Source of the DNA: Kordia sp045105435 | GTDB taxonomy: Bacteria > Bacteroidota > Bacteroidia > Flavobacteriales > Flavobacteriaceae | Length of the DNA: 14,764 nt | Direction: 5' to 3' | Assembly: GCF_045105435.1 (NCBI RefSeq) | Contig: NZ_JBGCDL010000224.1 | Span: 1 to 14,764 of the forward strand | In this document: positions 6,677 to 13,602 of the stretch, one piece after another | How the letters are laid out: each line of letters opens with the position of its first letter | Numbering within the stretch: the stretch's first letter is position 1 | The notes under the pieces: model-generated | Database searches by the model: none | Told to the model about the DNA's origin: nothing | What the model saw: the letters and a program-made list of their open reading frames with translations, nothing else | Program-made: the position numbers and the translations under genes

Positions 6677-7534
6677 ATGAAACATACGCTTTTTAGATAT
6701 TTCCTGTTTATTTTAATGTTTTCTAATTGTTCTGTGAATTACGGGCAACTAAATTACGCTGGAAAAATTTCGAGCGATCTTGAAGAAGTTTCTGGAATGG
6801 AAAATATTCCAAATTCAGATAGTTTTTGGATGGTGAATGATAGTGGAAATGATCCGAAAGTGTATGAAGTTAATGCTAAAGGAAAGATTTACAAGACCTT
6901 GTATATTAATGGTAAGAATAGAGATTGGGAAGATTTAACGAAAGATAAAGCAGGAAATTTGTATGTAGGCGATTTTGGAAATAACGCGAACGATCGAAAG
7001 AATCAAACAATTTATATGTTGTCTGCTTCCGATTTAGCGTCTAAGAAAAGTATTGAACCACAAAAGATTACGTTTTCATTTCCTGATCAGAAGAAATTTC
7101 CGCCTAAAAAGAAGAATAGACATTTTGATGTAGAATCTTTTTTTCATCACAATGGCAATTTGTATTTGTTCACTAAAAGTCGCACAAAAAGTGATTACGG
7201 GCGAACTAATTTGTATAAAATTCCAGCGAAAGCGGGAAAATATAAAGCGGAATTTATTAGCACATTTAATACCTGTAGCGATCTAGAATGTTGGGTAACT
7301 TCTGCCGCGATGAGTCCAAACGGAAAGAAAGTTGTGTTGTTATCTCACAACGCAGTTTGGCAGTTTACCGATTTTAAAGGTGATGATTTTTTAGGCGGAA
7401 CCGTAAAGAAATACGATTTGGGTCATACTTCACAAAAGGAAAGTATTTGCTTTACAGATAATTCAACTGTGTATATTTCGGATGAAGAATCACACGGAAG
7501 TGGCCGAAATTTATACGTGTTTCTACTCGATTAA
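6677..7534 (+). CDS. Secreted beta-propeller-like protein of unknown function
   Basis: I start at the ATG for MKHTLFRYFLFILMF because it gives a clear Sec signal peptide, probably ending near VNYGQ, a common Bacteroidota pattern. An ATG 14 codons earlier (6635) would bury it. The 285-aa protein is therefore exported. A Cys follows the hydrophobic core (FSNC), but the residues before it are a poor lipobox, so a lipoprotein is possible but not favoured. The mature part has repeated beta-rich segments with SGMENIP, DWEDLTKD, LYVGDFGNN, FDVESFF and ISDEESHGSG. These resemble the loops of phytase-esterase-like or SdiA-regulated-type propellers. No catalytic assignment is safe. A T-run follows the stop without a clear stem. 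Confidence 0.8.
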   Translation: MKHTLFRYFLFILMFSNCSVNYGQLNYAGKISSDLEEVSGMENIPNSDSFWMVNDSGNDPKVYEVNAKGKIYKTLYINGKNRDWEDLTKDKAGNLYVGDFGNNANDRKNQTIYMLSASDLASKKSIEPQKITFSFPDQKKFPPKKKNRHFDVESFFHHNGNLYLFTKSRTKSDYGRTNLYKIPAKAGKYKAEFISTFNTCSDLECWVTSAAMSPNGKKVVLLSHNAVWQFTDFKGDDFLGGTVKKYDLGHTSQKESICFTDNSTVYISDEESHGSGRNLYVFLLD

Positions 7535-7544
7535 GTCTGTTTTT

Positions 7545-7574
7545 TTTGTGGCAGCATCATTTTTCTGTACCTTG
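7545..7574 (+). promoter_or_regulatory. Promoter of the GH25 gene
   Basis: TTTG at 7545-7548, a 19-base spacer, then TACCTTG at 7568-7574, close to the Bacteroidota TTG/TAnnTTTG arrangement. The predicted transcription start lies about 20 bases before the ATG at 7601. It indicates separate transcription from the propeller gene upstream. Confidence 0.5.
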
Positions 7575-7600
7575 ATTTTTATTTAACCAAAACTACTGCC

Positions 7601-8236
7601 ATGTCTACACAAATTAAAGGAATTGATATTTCAAAGTCGCAAGGGAATTTGATTGATTCTATTGATACAAATAACACTGATTTAGCATTTGTAATTTGCA
7701 AAGCTTCTGGAGGAATTACGATTCAAGATCCAGATTTTGCTCATAATTGGGAAACGATTCCTCAGAAAGGATTTATTAGAGGAACTTACCATTTTTATTA
7801 TACCGACGATGCGCCGCAATCGCAAGCAGATAATTTTTTTAATGTAGTTGGAAGTGAATATCCATCAGATGCATTGCCTCCAGTTGTTGATTTTGAAAAT
7901 GGAAGTATTAAAACAACCGATCATACTCAAATAATTACTGATTTACTTGATTTTCTTGATCTTATCGAACAAAAATACCAACGCACGCCAATTATTTACA
8001 CGAATCATAGTACTGGAGATAGCTATTTAAATGATTCCCGATTTGCCAAATATCCACTTTGGGTTGCAAGTCCTAATGCTTCGAAGCCAGATTTACCAAG
8101 TACTTGGAGTGATTGGACAATTTGGCAATATAGCTTTACTGGAAATATTAATGGAACTGATGTTGATGAAGATTATTTTAATGGCGATTTGAACGATTTG
8201 AAGCTATTTATTCGTCAAAGTTCAATTTCGAGTTAA
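7601..8236 (+). CDS. GH25-family lysozyme-like hydrolase without signal peptide
   Basis: The 211-aa protein is almost exactly one glycoside hydrolase family 25 domain, which cleaves the MurNAc-GlcNAc bond of peptidoglycan. Visible family motifs are GIDISKSQG (Asp9), FVICKASGG, GTYHFYY, PPVVDFEN with Asp97 and the predicted catalytic Glu99, PIIYTN, PLWVAS, WQYSF, and DVDEDYFNG with Asp189. All acidic active-site positions are present. There is no N-terminal signal peptide, membrane anchor or cell-wall-binding repeat, which is odd for a wall hydrolase. It may be released by lysis, exported in another way, or act on peptidoglycan fragments inside the cell. It has its own promoter. The neighbours (propeller protein, RluF) give no functional hint. 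Confidence 0.9.
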   Translation: MSTQIKGIDISKSQGNLIDSIDTNNTDLAFVICKASGGITIQDPDFAHNWETIPQKGFIRGTYHFYYTDDAPQSQADNFFNVVGSEYPSDALPPVVDFENGSIKTTDHTQIITDLLDFLDLIEQKYQRTPIIYTNHSTGDSYLNDSRFAKYPLWVASPNASKPDLPSTWSDWTIWQYSFTGNINGTDVDEDYFNGDLNDLKLFIRQSSISS

Positions 8237-8265
8237 GTCAATAAACAAAGCATGCTTATTTTCCT

Positions 8266-8273
8266 TAGCTTTG
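8266..8273 (+). promoter_or_regulatory. Candidate -7 box TAGCTTTG upstream of the rluF-like gene
   Basis: TAGCTTTG matches TAnnTTTG exactly, 19 bases before the ATG at 8293. No TTG is present at the usual distance upstream. The box position places the transcript start near 8280, which rules against the in-frame TTG at 8278 as the start codon. Confidence 0.45.
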
Positions 8274-8292
8274 CACTTTGAAAGGAAATGAA

Positions 8293-9033
8293 ATGAGCGA
8301 TATTCAACTGACAAGAATCAACAAGTTTTTAAGTGAAGCTGGCTACTGTTCGCGCAGAGCGGCTGATAAACTGATTGAGCAACGACGTGTTACGATTAAT
8401 GGTGTTGTACCCGAAATGGGAACTAAGATTGCACCTGGCGATAAAGTACATGTTGATGGCGAGTTGATTACGAATCCGAAGGAGAAACAAGTGTATTTGG
8501 CGTTTAATAAACCTATCGGGATTGTCTGCACAACAGATACGAAAGTAGAGAAAGATAATATTATTGATTATATTAATTACCCAACGCGAATTTTTCCTAT
8601 TGGACGTTTGGATAAACCGAGTGAAGGCTTGATTTTTTTGACAAGCGATGGTGATATTGTGAATAAAATTTTACGTGCACGCAACAATCATGAGAAAGAA
8701 TATGAAGTGACCGTAAATCATCCTATTACGGCTGATTTTATTCAAAAAATGGGCGATGGAATTCCAATTTTAGGCACATTAACGCGTCAATGTAAAGTGG
8801 AACAACTTTCAAAATATACGTTTACAATTGTTTTGACTCAAGGTTTAAATCGTCAAATTCGTAGAATGTGCGAGTATTTAGATTATAGAGTTGTAAAGCT
8901 GAAACGTACGCGTATTATGCACATTCCGTTGGATGTTCCTGTGGGAGAATGGCGTGATTTGACTGAAGAAGAATTGCAAGGAATTTACGACTCCACAAAT
9001 CATTCTTCTAAAACGCATCTTGATAAAACTTAA
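8293..9033 (+). CDS. rluF: 23S rRNA pseudouridine synthase RluF
   Basis: This 246-aa protein has an N-terminal S4 RNA-binding domain (about residues 6-55, with YCSRRAADKLIEQRRVTING). The catalytic domain carries GRLDKPSEGL with nucleophilic Asp107 in the usual pseudouridine-synthase motif. The segments VNKILRARNNHEKEYEVTV, PILGTLTRQCKV and QGLNRQIRRMCEYLDY follow the E. coli RluF pattern closely, favouring RluF over RluB/RluE. RluF isomerises U2604 of 23S rRNA and, in E. coli, also U35 of tRNA-Tyr. It acts in the cytoplasm during ribosome maturation. The ATG start was chosen over the upstream TTG because of the promoter position. The short C-terminal tail (about 15 polar residues) is not part of the fold. 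Its stop is two bases from that of the convergent methyltransferase gene. Confidence 0.9.
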   Translation: MSDIQLTRINKFLSEAGYCSRRAADKLIEQRRVTINGVVPEMGTKIAPGDKVHVDGELITNPKEKQVYLAFNKPIGIVCTTDTKVEKDNIIDYINYPTRIFPIGRLDKPSEGLIFLTSDGDIVNKILRARNNHEKEYEVTVNHPITADFIQKMGDGIPILGTLTRQCKVEQLSKYTFTIVLTQGLNRQIRRMCEYLDYRVVKLKRTRIMHIPLDVPVGEWRDLTEEELQGIYDSTNHSSKTHLDKT

Positions 9034-9035
9034 TA

Positions 9036-10043
9036 TTAATGTAGTTTATATTCAAAATCAGGAATTTCCTTTATCACATAATCTATTGAAATTTCGTTTT
9101 TAGTTTTTTCAACATCAACTAAATTCAATATTCTTTTTGGTATTGTTAAACTACTTAGATCTACATGTATCCATTCATCTCCATATACTTGAATCGCAGT
9201 TAACATTACTAATCTGTCATATTCTTCATTACCTATTTCTTTAAATTGTAATTGCTTGCATAACTCAATTCGGTTACTTTGTTTTATTTCGTTTGAATGC
9301 TTTCGGATGAATTGATTATCAAATTCTAATACCGTTTTTAGGGTTTTATATCTTAATTCTTCTTTGTTATTGAATATTAGTTCAGTGTTTGCATTCAACA
9401 GAGCTAAATCTAGCTTTATCGTTTGCGGAATCATGATGATATCTTCTTTTAGTTGCGTAACTAAATTTAGCATTATTGGCACTTGTTGTTCCTTTACTAA
9501 ACCAAACTGCATGGTTTCACTTATTAATATATCTATTTCATCTTTTTCATCGATCTTGTATTTTGAAGCATCTTCAAATACAATTTTCTCAATGTATGCT
9601 CCAATTTCCAGTTTTTCTATCAATCGCTTTAAATGTGCACCAGTATCTTTATTAACTTCTAATAAAGTGAGTTGTAGCTCATCACTGCTGTATTTTGTTA
9701 GTAACGGCAAAATTAGCATCGCAAAAGGACCTGTACCAGCATACATAATTCTTATGACAGATGATTTTTGTTTTTTAATGTCATTTACGGCTTTTAAAAC
9801 GCCTCTAATAAACTGTCGTGTTCGTATGATATCTACTACACACAACGCAGCATCTTTTGTATTTAAAGCTATTCCATTTTTAAATTGAATGTTCGCTTCT
9901 TTTTTTGATTCGTTTAATTCTAATTTTGTTAACTGTGTCAAAAAATGCATAAATTCTTGTAACTTATCTCTTAACGCTTGATAGTTAATTTCGTTTGATT
10001 CTATTTCTTCAGTTACTTTTTCTATAAATTCTTTGTATTTCAT
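9036..10043 (-). CDS. PRMT-like class I SAM-dependent methyltransferase
   Basis: This 335-aa protein has features resembling protein arginine methyltransferases. These are D-x-x-R-T-x-x-F at 71-78 (the PRMT helix has D-x-x-R-T-x-x-Y), an AdoMet loop YAGTGPFA at 101-108, an acid ending strand 2 (LTLLEVN, Glu129), Asp158 in FEDAS, and SETMQFGLVKE at 175-185. The last matches the spacing of the PRMT double-Glu loop (S-E-x-M-x-x-x-L-x-x-E, Glu176 and Glu185). The AdoMet loop is unusual in lacking the first Gly of GxGxG. The C-terminal third is beta-rich, but I see no THW loop, so an arginine substrate is not proven. It is cytoplasmic, without a signal peptide. It follows the LytTR regulator by 23 bases on the same strand, probably as the last gene of that operon. 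Confidence 0.75.
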   Translation of the reverse strand: MKYKEFIEKVTEEIESNEINYQALRDKLQEFMHFLTQLTKLELNESKKEANIQFKNGIALNTKDAALCVVDIIRTRQFIRGVLKAVNDIKKQKSSVIRIMYAGTGPFAMLILPLLTKYSSDELQLTLLEVNKDTGAHLKRLIEKLEIGAYIEKIVFEDASKYKIDEKDEIDILISETMQFGLVKEQQVPIMLNLVTQLKEDIIMIPQTIKLDLALLNANTELIFNNKEELRYKTLKTVLEFDNQFIRKHSNEIKQSNRIELCKQLQFKEIGNEEYDRLVMLTAIQVYGDEWIHVDLSSLTIPKRILNLVDVEKTKNEISIDYVIKEIPDFEYKLH

Positions 10044-10066
10044 TTTTTTGCACTTTTCTCTTAGAA

Positions 10067-10789
10067 CTAAAACCCTAATACATCTTTAAATTTATACGAT
10101 TGCCTGCGTGAGACTTCTATTTCTTGATTGGAATTTTTAATATTAATTTTAAGTTTCCCGTTAAACCAAGGCGTTACTTTGTCTACATGATTTAGATTGA
10201 TGATTTGCTGACGATTTGCTCTGAAAAAAGTTTCTTCAGGTAGTTTTGCTTCTATTTGATTGAGCGATTTGTAGATTAACGGTTTGTGTTCTTCAAAGTA
10301 GACACGCGTATAGTTTCCGACAATTTCAAATACGGCAATTTCTGAGATTCGAATGAGCCAGCAGTCTTCGCCATCTTTGATGAATATTTGACGATGCAAC
10401 TCAAATGGTTTTTCTTCGGTTGCTTCTTTTTCAATGGTTTGGATTACTTTTTCGATTGTTTTGGAAAATCGGACTTGATTGATCGGTTTCAGCAAATAAT
10501 CAAACGCATTGTATTCAAAGGATTTTATGGCATATTCGTCATACGCAGTTGTGAAAATCGTTAACGGAACATTGTCTAGCATTTCTAACAATTCAAAACC
10601 ATTTTTTTCAGGCATATTAATGTCTAAAAACAATACTTGTGGTTGTGTCGAATTGATGAGTTTAAAAGCTTCATCGACATTTTCCGCCTCAGCGATCAAT
10701 GCTATTCGTGGATGTTTTTTTAAGAGTTCTTTGAGTTCATTCCGCGCTAAGCGAGAGTCTTCAACTATGATTGCCGTGATATTTTCCAT
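10067..10789 (-). CDS. LytTR-family response regulator
   Basis: The 240-aa protein has an N-terminal receiver domain (about 1-120) with acidic pocket Glu10/Asp11, phosphoacceptor Asp56 (FLDINMP), Thr80/Thr81 and Lys101 (LLKPIN). The C-terminal LytTR DNA-binding domain (about 133-240) carries EIVGNYTRVYF and FFRANRQQIINLNHV. Phosphorylated LytTR regulators bind direct-repeat promoter sites. The start codon is one base after the kinase stop, so translation is probably coupled and the kinase is the likely partner. The target genes cannot be read from this window, although the downstream methyltransferase is cotranscribed and could modify a component of the same response. Confidence 0.95.
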   Translation of the reverse strand: MENITAIIVEDSRLARNELKELLKKHPRIALIAEAENVDEAFKLINSTQPQVLFLDINMPEKNGFELLEMLDNVPLTIFTTAYDEYAIKSFEYNAFDYLLKPINQVRFSKTIEKVIQTIEKEATEEKPFELHRQIFIKDGEDCWLIRISEIAVFEIVGNYTRVYFEEHKPLIYKSLNQIEAKLPEETFFRANRQQIINLNHVDKVTPWFNGKLKINIKNSNQEIEVSRRQSYKFKDVLGF

Positions 10790-10790
10790 C

Positions 10791-11852
10791 TTATTTTACA
10801 GGTATTTTTATAATGGCATGCACTTCATTTTCCACTTCGTTTAGTGTAAATGTAGCTTTTTCTCCGTACAATAATTCCAAACGCTTTCTTATATTTTCAA
10901 CGCCAATACGTGTAGAATCGGTTTTTGTTTTTAAGGTTCCTGTGTTGTTGACTTGCAAGATAATTTCTTTGTTATTATCCGTGACAATTAACTTTATTTT
11001 TCCGCCGTTTTTTTGTTCTGCTATTCCGTGTTTGATTCCATTTTCGACCAACATTTGTAAAATCATTGGCGGAATTTTTACTTCCAACAATTCTTCATTA
11101 ATTTGTTGTTCGTATTGCAAACGATCTTCCAATTGTATTTTTGAAAGTGCTACATAGTTTGCTACTGTTTCCACTTCTTGTCCAATTTGAATGGCATCTA
11201 CTTTGTTCATGTTGAGTGAATACCGCAGCATTTCCGAAAGTCGTGTGAGCATGTCTCTAGATTTATCTACATCTTCTAACATAAGTCCGCGAATATTGTT
11301 GAGACTGTTGAACATGAAGTGCGGATTGAGCTGTCCTTTTAGGGTATTTAATTGCGATTCTTTCAGCGAAGCTTCTAAACGCAAACGATCCATTTTATTT
11401 CGTTGCATACGCATGATGGATTTAATTGATACGTATAGTATGATCCAAAAGAAGACATAAATACTTACATTAACGGAATTAAGAAAGATGATGTTTCTGT
11501 TAAGAACTAATTCTGTTCCGTGAAAGGAAGTGAAGAGTAATTTACTTATTCCAAGAAGTAATACAACAAATACAAACGTTACTACGATGTATAAAGCGAT
11601 TACTTTTAGATAGTTTTTTAGTGTTTGATTTTCAACAAAGTTAAATCGTTTTAAATAGAGTCGTATCCAAGCGGTAAGTCCAACTCCAAGAATCACGAAT
11701 ACCAAGCCTTCAAAAAGAATATAGGAGCGTTTTACTTGCCCTCCAGAGCTTAAATAGATTTGTCCTAAAATATTTATGCTGATTAATAATCCCCAACCTA
11801 AAAATTGTAAAATCCAAAAAATATATGTGTTCTCTTTTTTAGAGGCTTCCAT
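10791..11852 (-). CDS. LytS/YehU-type membrane sensor histidine kinase
   Basis: This 353-aa protein has four predicted membrane helices (about 11-33, 44-66, 83-107, 120-145), then a helical linker and a His_kinase domain (PF06580 type). The phosphorylated His is His178 in QLNPHFMFNSLNN. The ATP-binding part shows the N box ILQMLVENGIKHG (Asn271), a short NNTG motif (about 302-305) and GVENIRKRL. There is no separate extracellular sensor domain, so the signal is probably sensed by the membrane part. It is the first gene of the kinase-regulator-methyltransferase operon. It has a near-consensus promoter ending 18 bases before its ATG and phosphorylates the adjacent LytTR regulator by strong analogy. 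Confidence 0.95.
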   Translation of the reverse strand: MEASKKENTYIFWILQFLGWGLLISINILGQIYLSSGGQVKRSYILFEGLVFVILGVGLTAWIRLYLKRFNFVENQTLKNYLKVIALYIVVTFVFVVLLLGISKLLFTSFHGTELVLNRNIIFLNSVNVSIYVFFWIILYVSIKSIMRMQRNKMDRLRLEASLKESQLNTLKGQLNPHFMFNSLNNIRGLMLEDVDKSRDMLTRLSEMLRYSLNMNKVDAIQIGQEVETVANYVALSKIQLEDRLQYEQQINEELLEVKIPPMILQMLVENGIKHGIAEQKNGGKIKLIVTDNNKEIILQVNNTGTLKTKTDSTRIGVENIRKRLELLYGEKATFTLNEVENEVHAIIKIPVK

Positions 11853-11869
11853 CTTTTATAAATATATGT

Positions 11870-11897
11870 CAAATGTAAAGAAAATGCACTTTCTCAA
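11870..11897 (-). promoter_or_regulatory. Promoter of the kinase-regulator-methyltransferase operon
   Basis: On the minus strand TTG (11897-11895), 17 bases, then TACATTTG (11877-11870), a full match to the Bacteroidota consensus. Transcription would start near 11863, giving a leader of about ten bases before the kinase ATG at 11852. The -33 element lies in the loop of the terminator of the upstream hydrolase gene. Confidence 0.7.
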
Positions 11898-11916
11898 GTT
11901 TGAAAAAGTGCATTTT
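11881..11916 (-). terminator. Terminator of the alpha/beta hydrolase gene
   Basis: A perfect 12-bp stem (AAAATGCACTTT at 11881-11892 with 11905-11916) has a 12-base loop that can extend by a 4-bp inner stem. It begins about 15 bases past the hydrolase stop. In the minus direction the stem runs into TTTTCTTT; on the plus strand it ends in TTTTT. It overlaps the kinase operon promoter. Confidence 0.7.
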
Positions 11917-11931
11917 TGATTGATTGATGAT

Positions 11932-13326
11932 TTAGAATCTTTCGTTAATCCAGTCTGAAACAAAGTTTAACGCAACAGGAGCAAATGTTTCTTCAATTTC
12001 TGAATATTCACTTAACGCTCCTGTTTTTGAGGTTTGAAATAGGTGGTTTAGGTCCTTAAATTCTTTGATGGTTACATCTTTGTTATGTTGTAAGCCTTTT
12101 TTAATTCCGTCTAAGTTCAATTTTGGCAATACTTGAAAGTCTTTTTCTCCGTTGATTGCCAATACTGGACAGTTTACTTTTTGTAGTGATGTTTGCGGAT
12201 CGTATCCTAAGAATGCTTGCATCCATGGAGATGTAATCATTTCTATTTGTCGGTCAATTGCGCTATCTGTCAGTTCTTCTTTTGCTTTTGGTGAAGTCAT
12301 TCTTGTTTTTACACTTTCAAGCAATTCTTTCATTTGCTTTTTTGACGCTTCTCCTTTGAAGTCTGCACTGATATCAAAAATTTTTGCTGATACTTCTTGA
12401 GAAATAGCAATATCACTTGCTGGAAAACCCTCTAATTCCGCAGCACGTTTCCCTTGTGTCAGTAGTACTTCTTTTCCGTCTACACCAGGACCTGCAAGCA
12501 ATACACAGAAAGCTACTTTGTTGTTTCTTGCAGCAACAATTGGTGCTATTAATCCGCCTTCACTATGCCCAACCAAACCAATTTTATTTGGATTTACAAC
12601 ATCGCTACGGGTTTGTAAATATGCCATGGCTGCTTCTACATCGCTAGCAAAGTCAAATGAAGTTGCTGACTGGAAATCGCCTTCTGATTTTGCAGTTCCT
12701 CTATCGTCATAACGCAATACTGCAATTCCTTGTCTTGTTAAGTGATCTGCTAATACTAAAAATGGTTTGTGTCCTAGTAATTCTTCGTTACGATTTTGTG
12801 GTCCTGAACCTGTAATTAGTATTGCTACAGGCGGGTTTTTTACACCTTTTGGTAAGGTTAGTGTTCCTGCAAATTTGATGTTTCCTGCGTTTTTATTTTC
12901 AAAAATAACTTCTTCAGAAGCATACGGATACGGTTTTTTAGGCTCTTGCGGCTTAAGTTTTTTAGCTTCTTTTTCTCCTTTTTCTAAATTTAATGGAAAT
13001 GATTGTCCCGCTTGATGAAATGTACCTTTGAAAGTACCATCTTCATACGTTGCTTCGTATTCCATAGCAATGCCATCGTATACAATGGTGAGTTTGCTAT
13101 TTGTGAACGTAGTTTTGTCGGTAGGCATATCGAAAGCATTTTGCTTTGGACTGTCTAATGTTGTTGTGAACCCATTATCACTTTGAGAAATGTTGAATAC
13201 AATAGGAAGTTCCATTCCTTGTACTTTTAGCGCACCTTTCCAAGTTCCTGAGATATCTTGTGCCGATGCAACGATGGCGGCCAAGAAAAAGGCGAGCCTC
13301 AATATGAGTTTGAATACTAATTGCAT
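11932..13326 (-). CDS. Secreted alpha/beta hydrolase (esterase/peptidase-like)
   Basis: From the ATG at 13326 the 464-aa protein starts with a Sec signal peptide (MQLVFKLILRLAFFLAAIVA, cleaved near SAQ). A beta-rich N-terminal domain (about 24-115, DISGTWKGALKVQG) precedes an alpha/beta-hydrolase domain (about 140-464). The catalytic triad is readable: Ser255 in GHSEGG, Asp396 in NGEKDFQV and His428 in LNHLF. The oxyanion-region motif ITGSGPQNRNE and RYDDRGTAKSEG also fit the dienelactone-hydrolase/S9-like esterase group common in Bacteroidota. The substrate is unknown. An upstream ATG at 13380 was rejected because a promoter lies inside that extension and it would hide the signal peptide. 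It is transcribed alone, with its own terminator. Confidence 0.9.
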   Translation of the reverse strand: MQLVFKLILRLAFFLAAIVASAQDISGTWKGALKVQGMELPIVFNISQSDNGFTTTLDSPKQNAFDMPTDKTTFTNSKLTIVYDGIAMEYEATYEDGTFKGTFHQAGQSFPLNLEKGEKEAKKLKPQEPKKPYPYASEEVIFENKNAGNIKFAGTLTLPKGVKNPPVAILITGSGPQNRNEELLGHKPFLVLADHLTRQGIAVLRYDDRGTAKSEGDFQSATSFDFASDVEAAMAYLQTRSDVVNPNKIGLVGHSEGGLIAPIVAARNNKVAFCVLLAGPGVDGKEVLLTQGKRAAELEGFPASDIAISQEVSAKIFDISADFKGEASKKQMKELLESVKTRMTSPKAKEELTDSAIDRQIEMITSPWMQAFLGYDPQTSLQKVNCPVLAINGEKDFQVLPKLNLDGIKKGLQHNKDVTIKEFKDLNHLFQTSKTGALSEYSEIEETFAPVALNFVSDWINERF

Positions 13327-13350
13327 GTCTGTCGTTTTTTGATTACGATG

Positions 13351-13380
13351 TAAAAGTATAACAGTTTGTAGTTTTGACAA
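13351..13380 (-). promoter_or_regulatory. Promoter of the hydrolase gene
   Basis: Minus strand TTG (13380-13378), 19 bases, then TACTTTTA (13358-13351), one base off the TAnnTTTG consensus. The predicted start near 13344 lies after the alternative ATG at 13380, supporting the start codon at 13326. Confidence 0.5.
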
Positions 13381-13418
13381 TCGAAATTATGACGAACGGG
13401 AAATAGCATATGGCGAAC

Positions 13419-13598
13419 GGTTTTTTGGGTTTTGGGTTTTGGGTCGCTTTGCTTTTAGCTGTTAGTTGTTTGAAAGCTTCGCTTTAGGGTAAATTGGTTA
13501 TACAGGTTTTTATATCAAAATGTACTTCATTTTATCAATTTGTTTATTTGGGCGTTCTTAAAAAACTTCCTAAAACCTAAAACCCAAATACCTATGAC
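13419..13598. repeat. Low-complexity spacer with GGGTTTT runs and inverted counterpart
   Basis: The 276-base gap between the hydrolase and the SIR2-like gene holds no gene. At 13419-13443 four G-runs (GG, GGG, GGG, GGG) are spaced by four to six T, a possible G-quadruplex. Near 13569-13598 short C-runs spaced by A-rich tracts (CCTAAAACCTAAAACCC) form a loose inverted counterpart. CGCTTTGCTTTTAG at 13445-13458 is an inverted copy of 5286-5299. This looks like degenerate intergenic repeat DNA. Confidence 0.5.
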
Positions 13599-13602
13599 CT
13601 AA

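Noticed and set aside
8278..8292. TTG start giving five extra codons to RluF
   Set aside because: It lies at or before the predicted transcript start, and an ATG follows at once with the S4 domain close behind.
9364..9888. 174-codon plus-strand frame opposite the methyltransferase gene
   Set aside because: Its Ser/Phe/Ile/Cys-rich composition is the usual antisense shadow of an AT-rich, Lys/Glu-rich gene, and the minus-strand frame has recognisable methyltransferase motifs.
10813..11157. 114-codon plus-strand frame opposite the kinase gene
   Set aside because: It lies opposite the conserved ATP-binding part of the histidine kinase and has shadow-type composition.
13327..13380. 18-codon N-terminal extension of the hydrolase
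   Set aside because: It contains the predicted promoter and would place the signal peptide internally.
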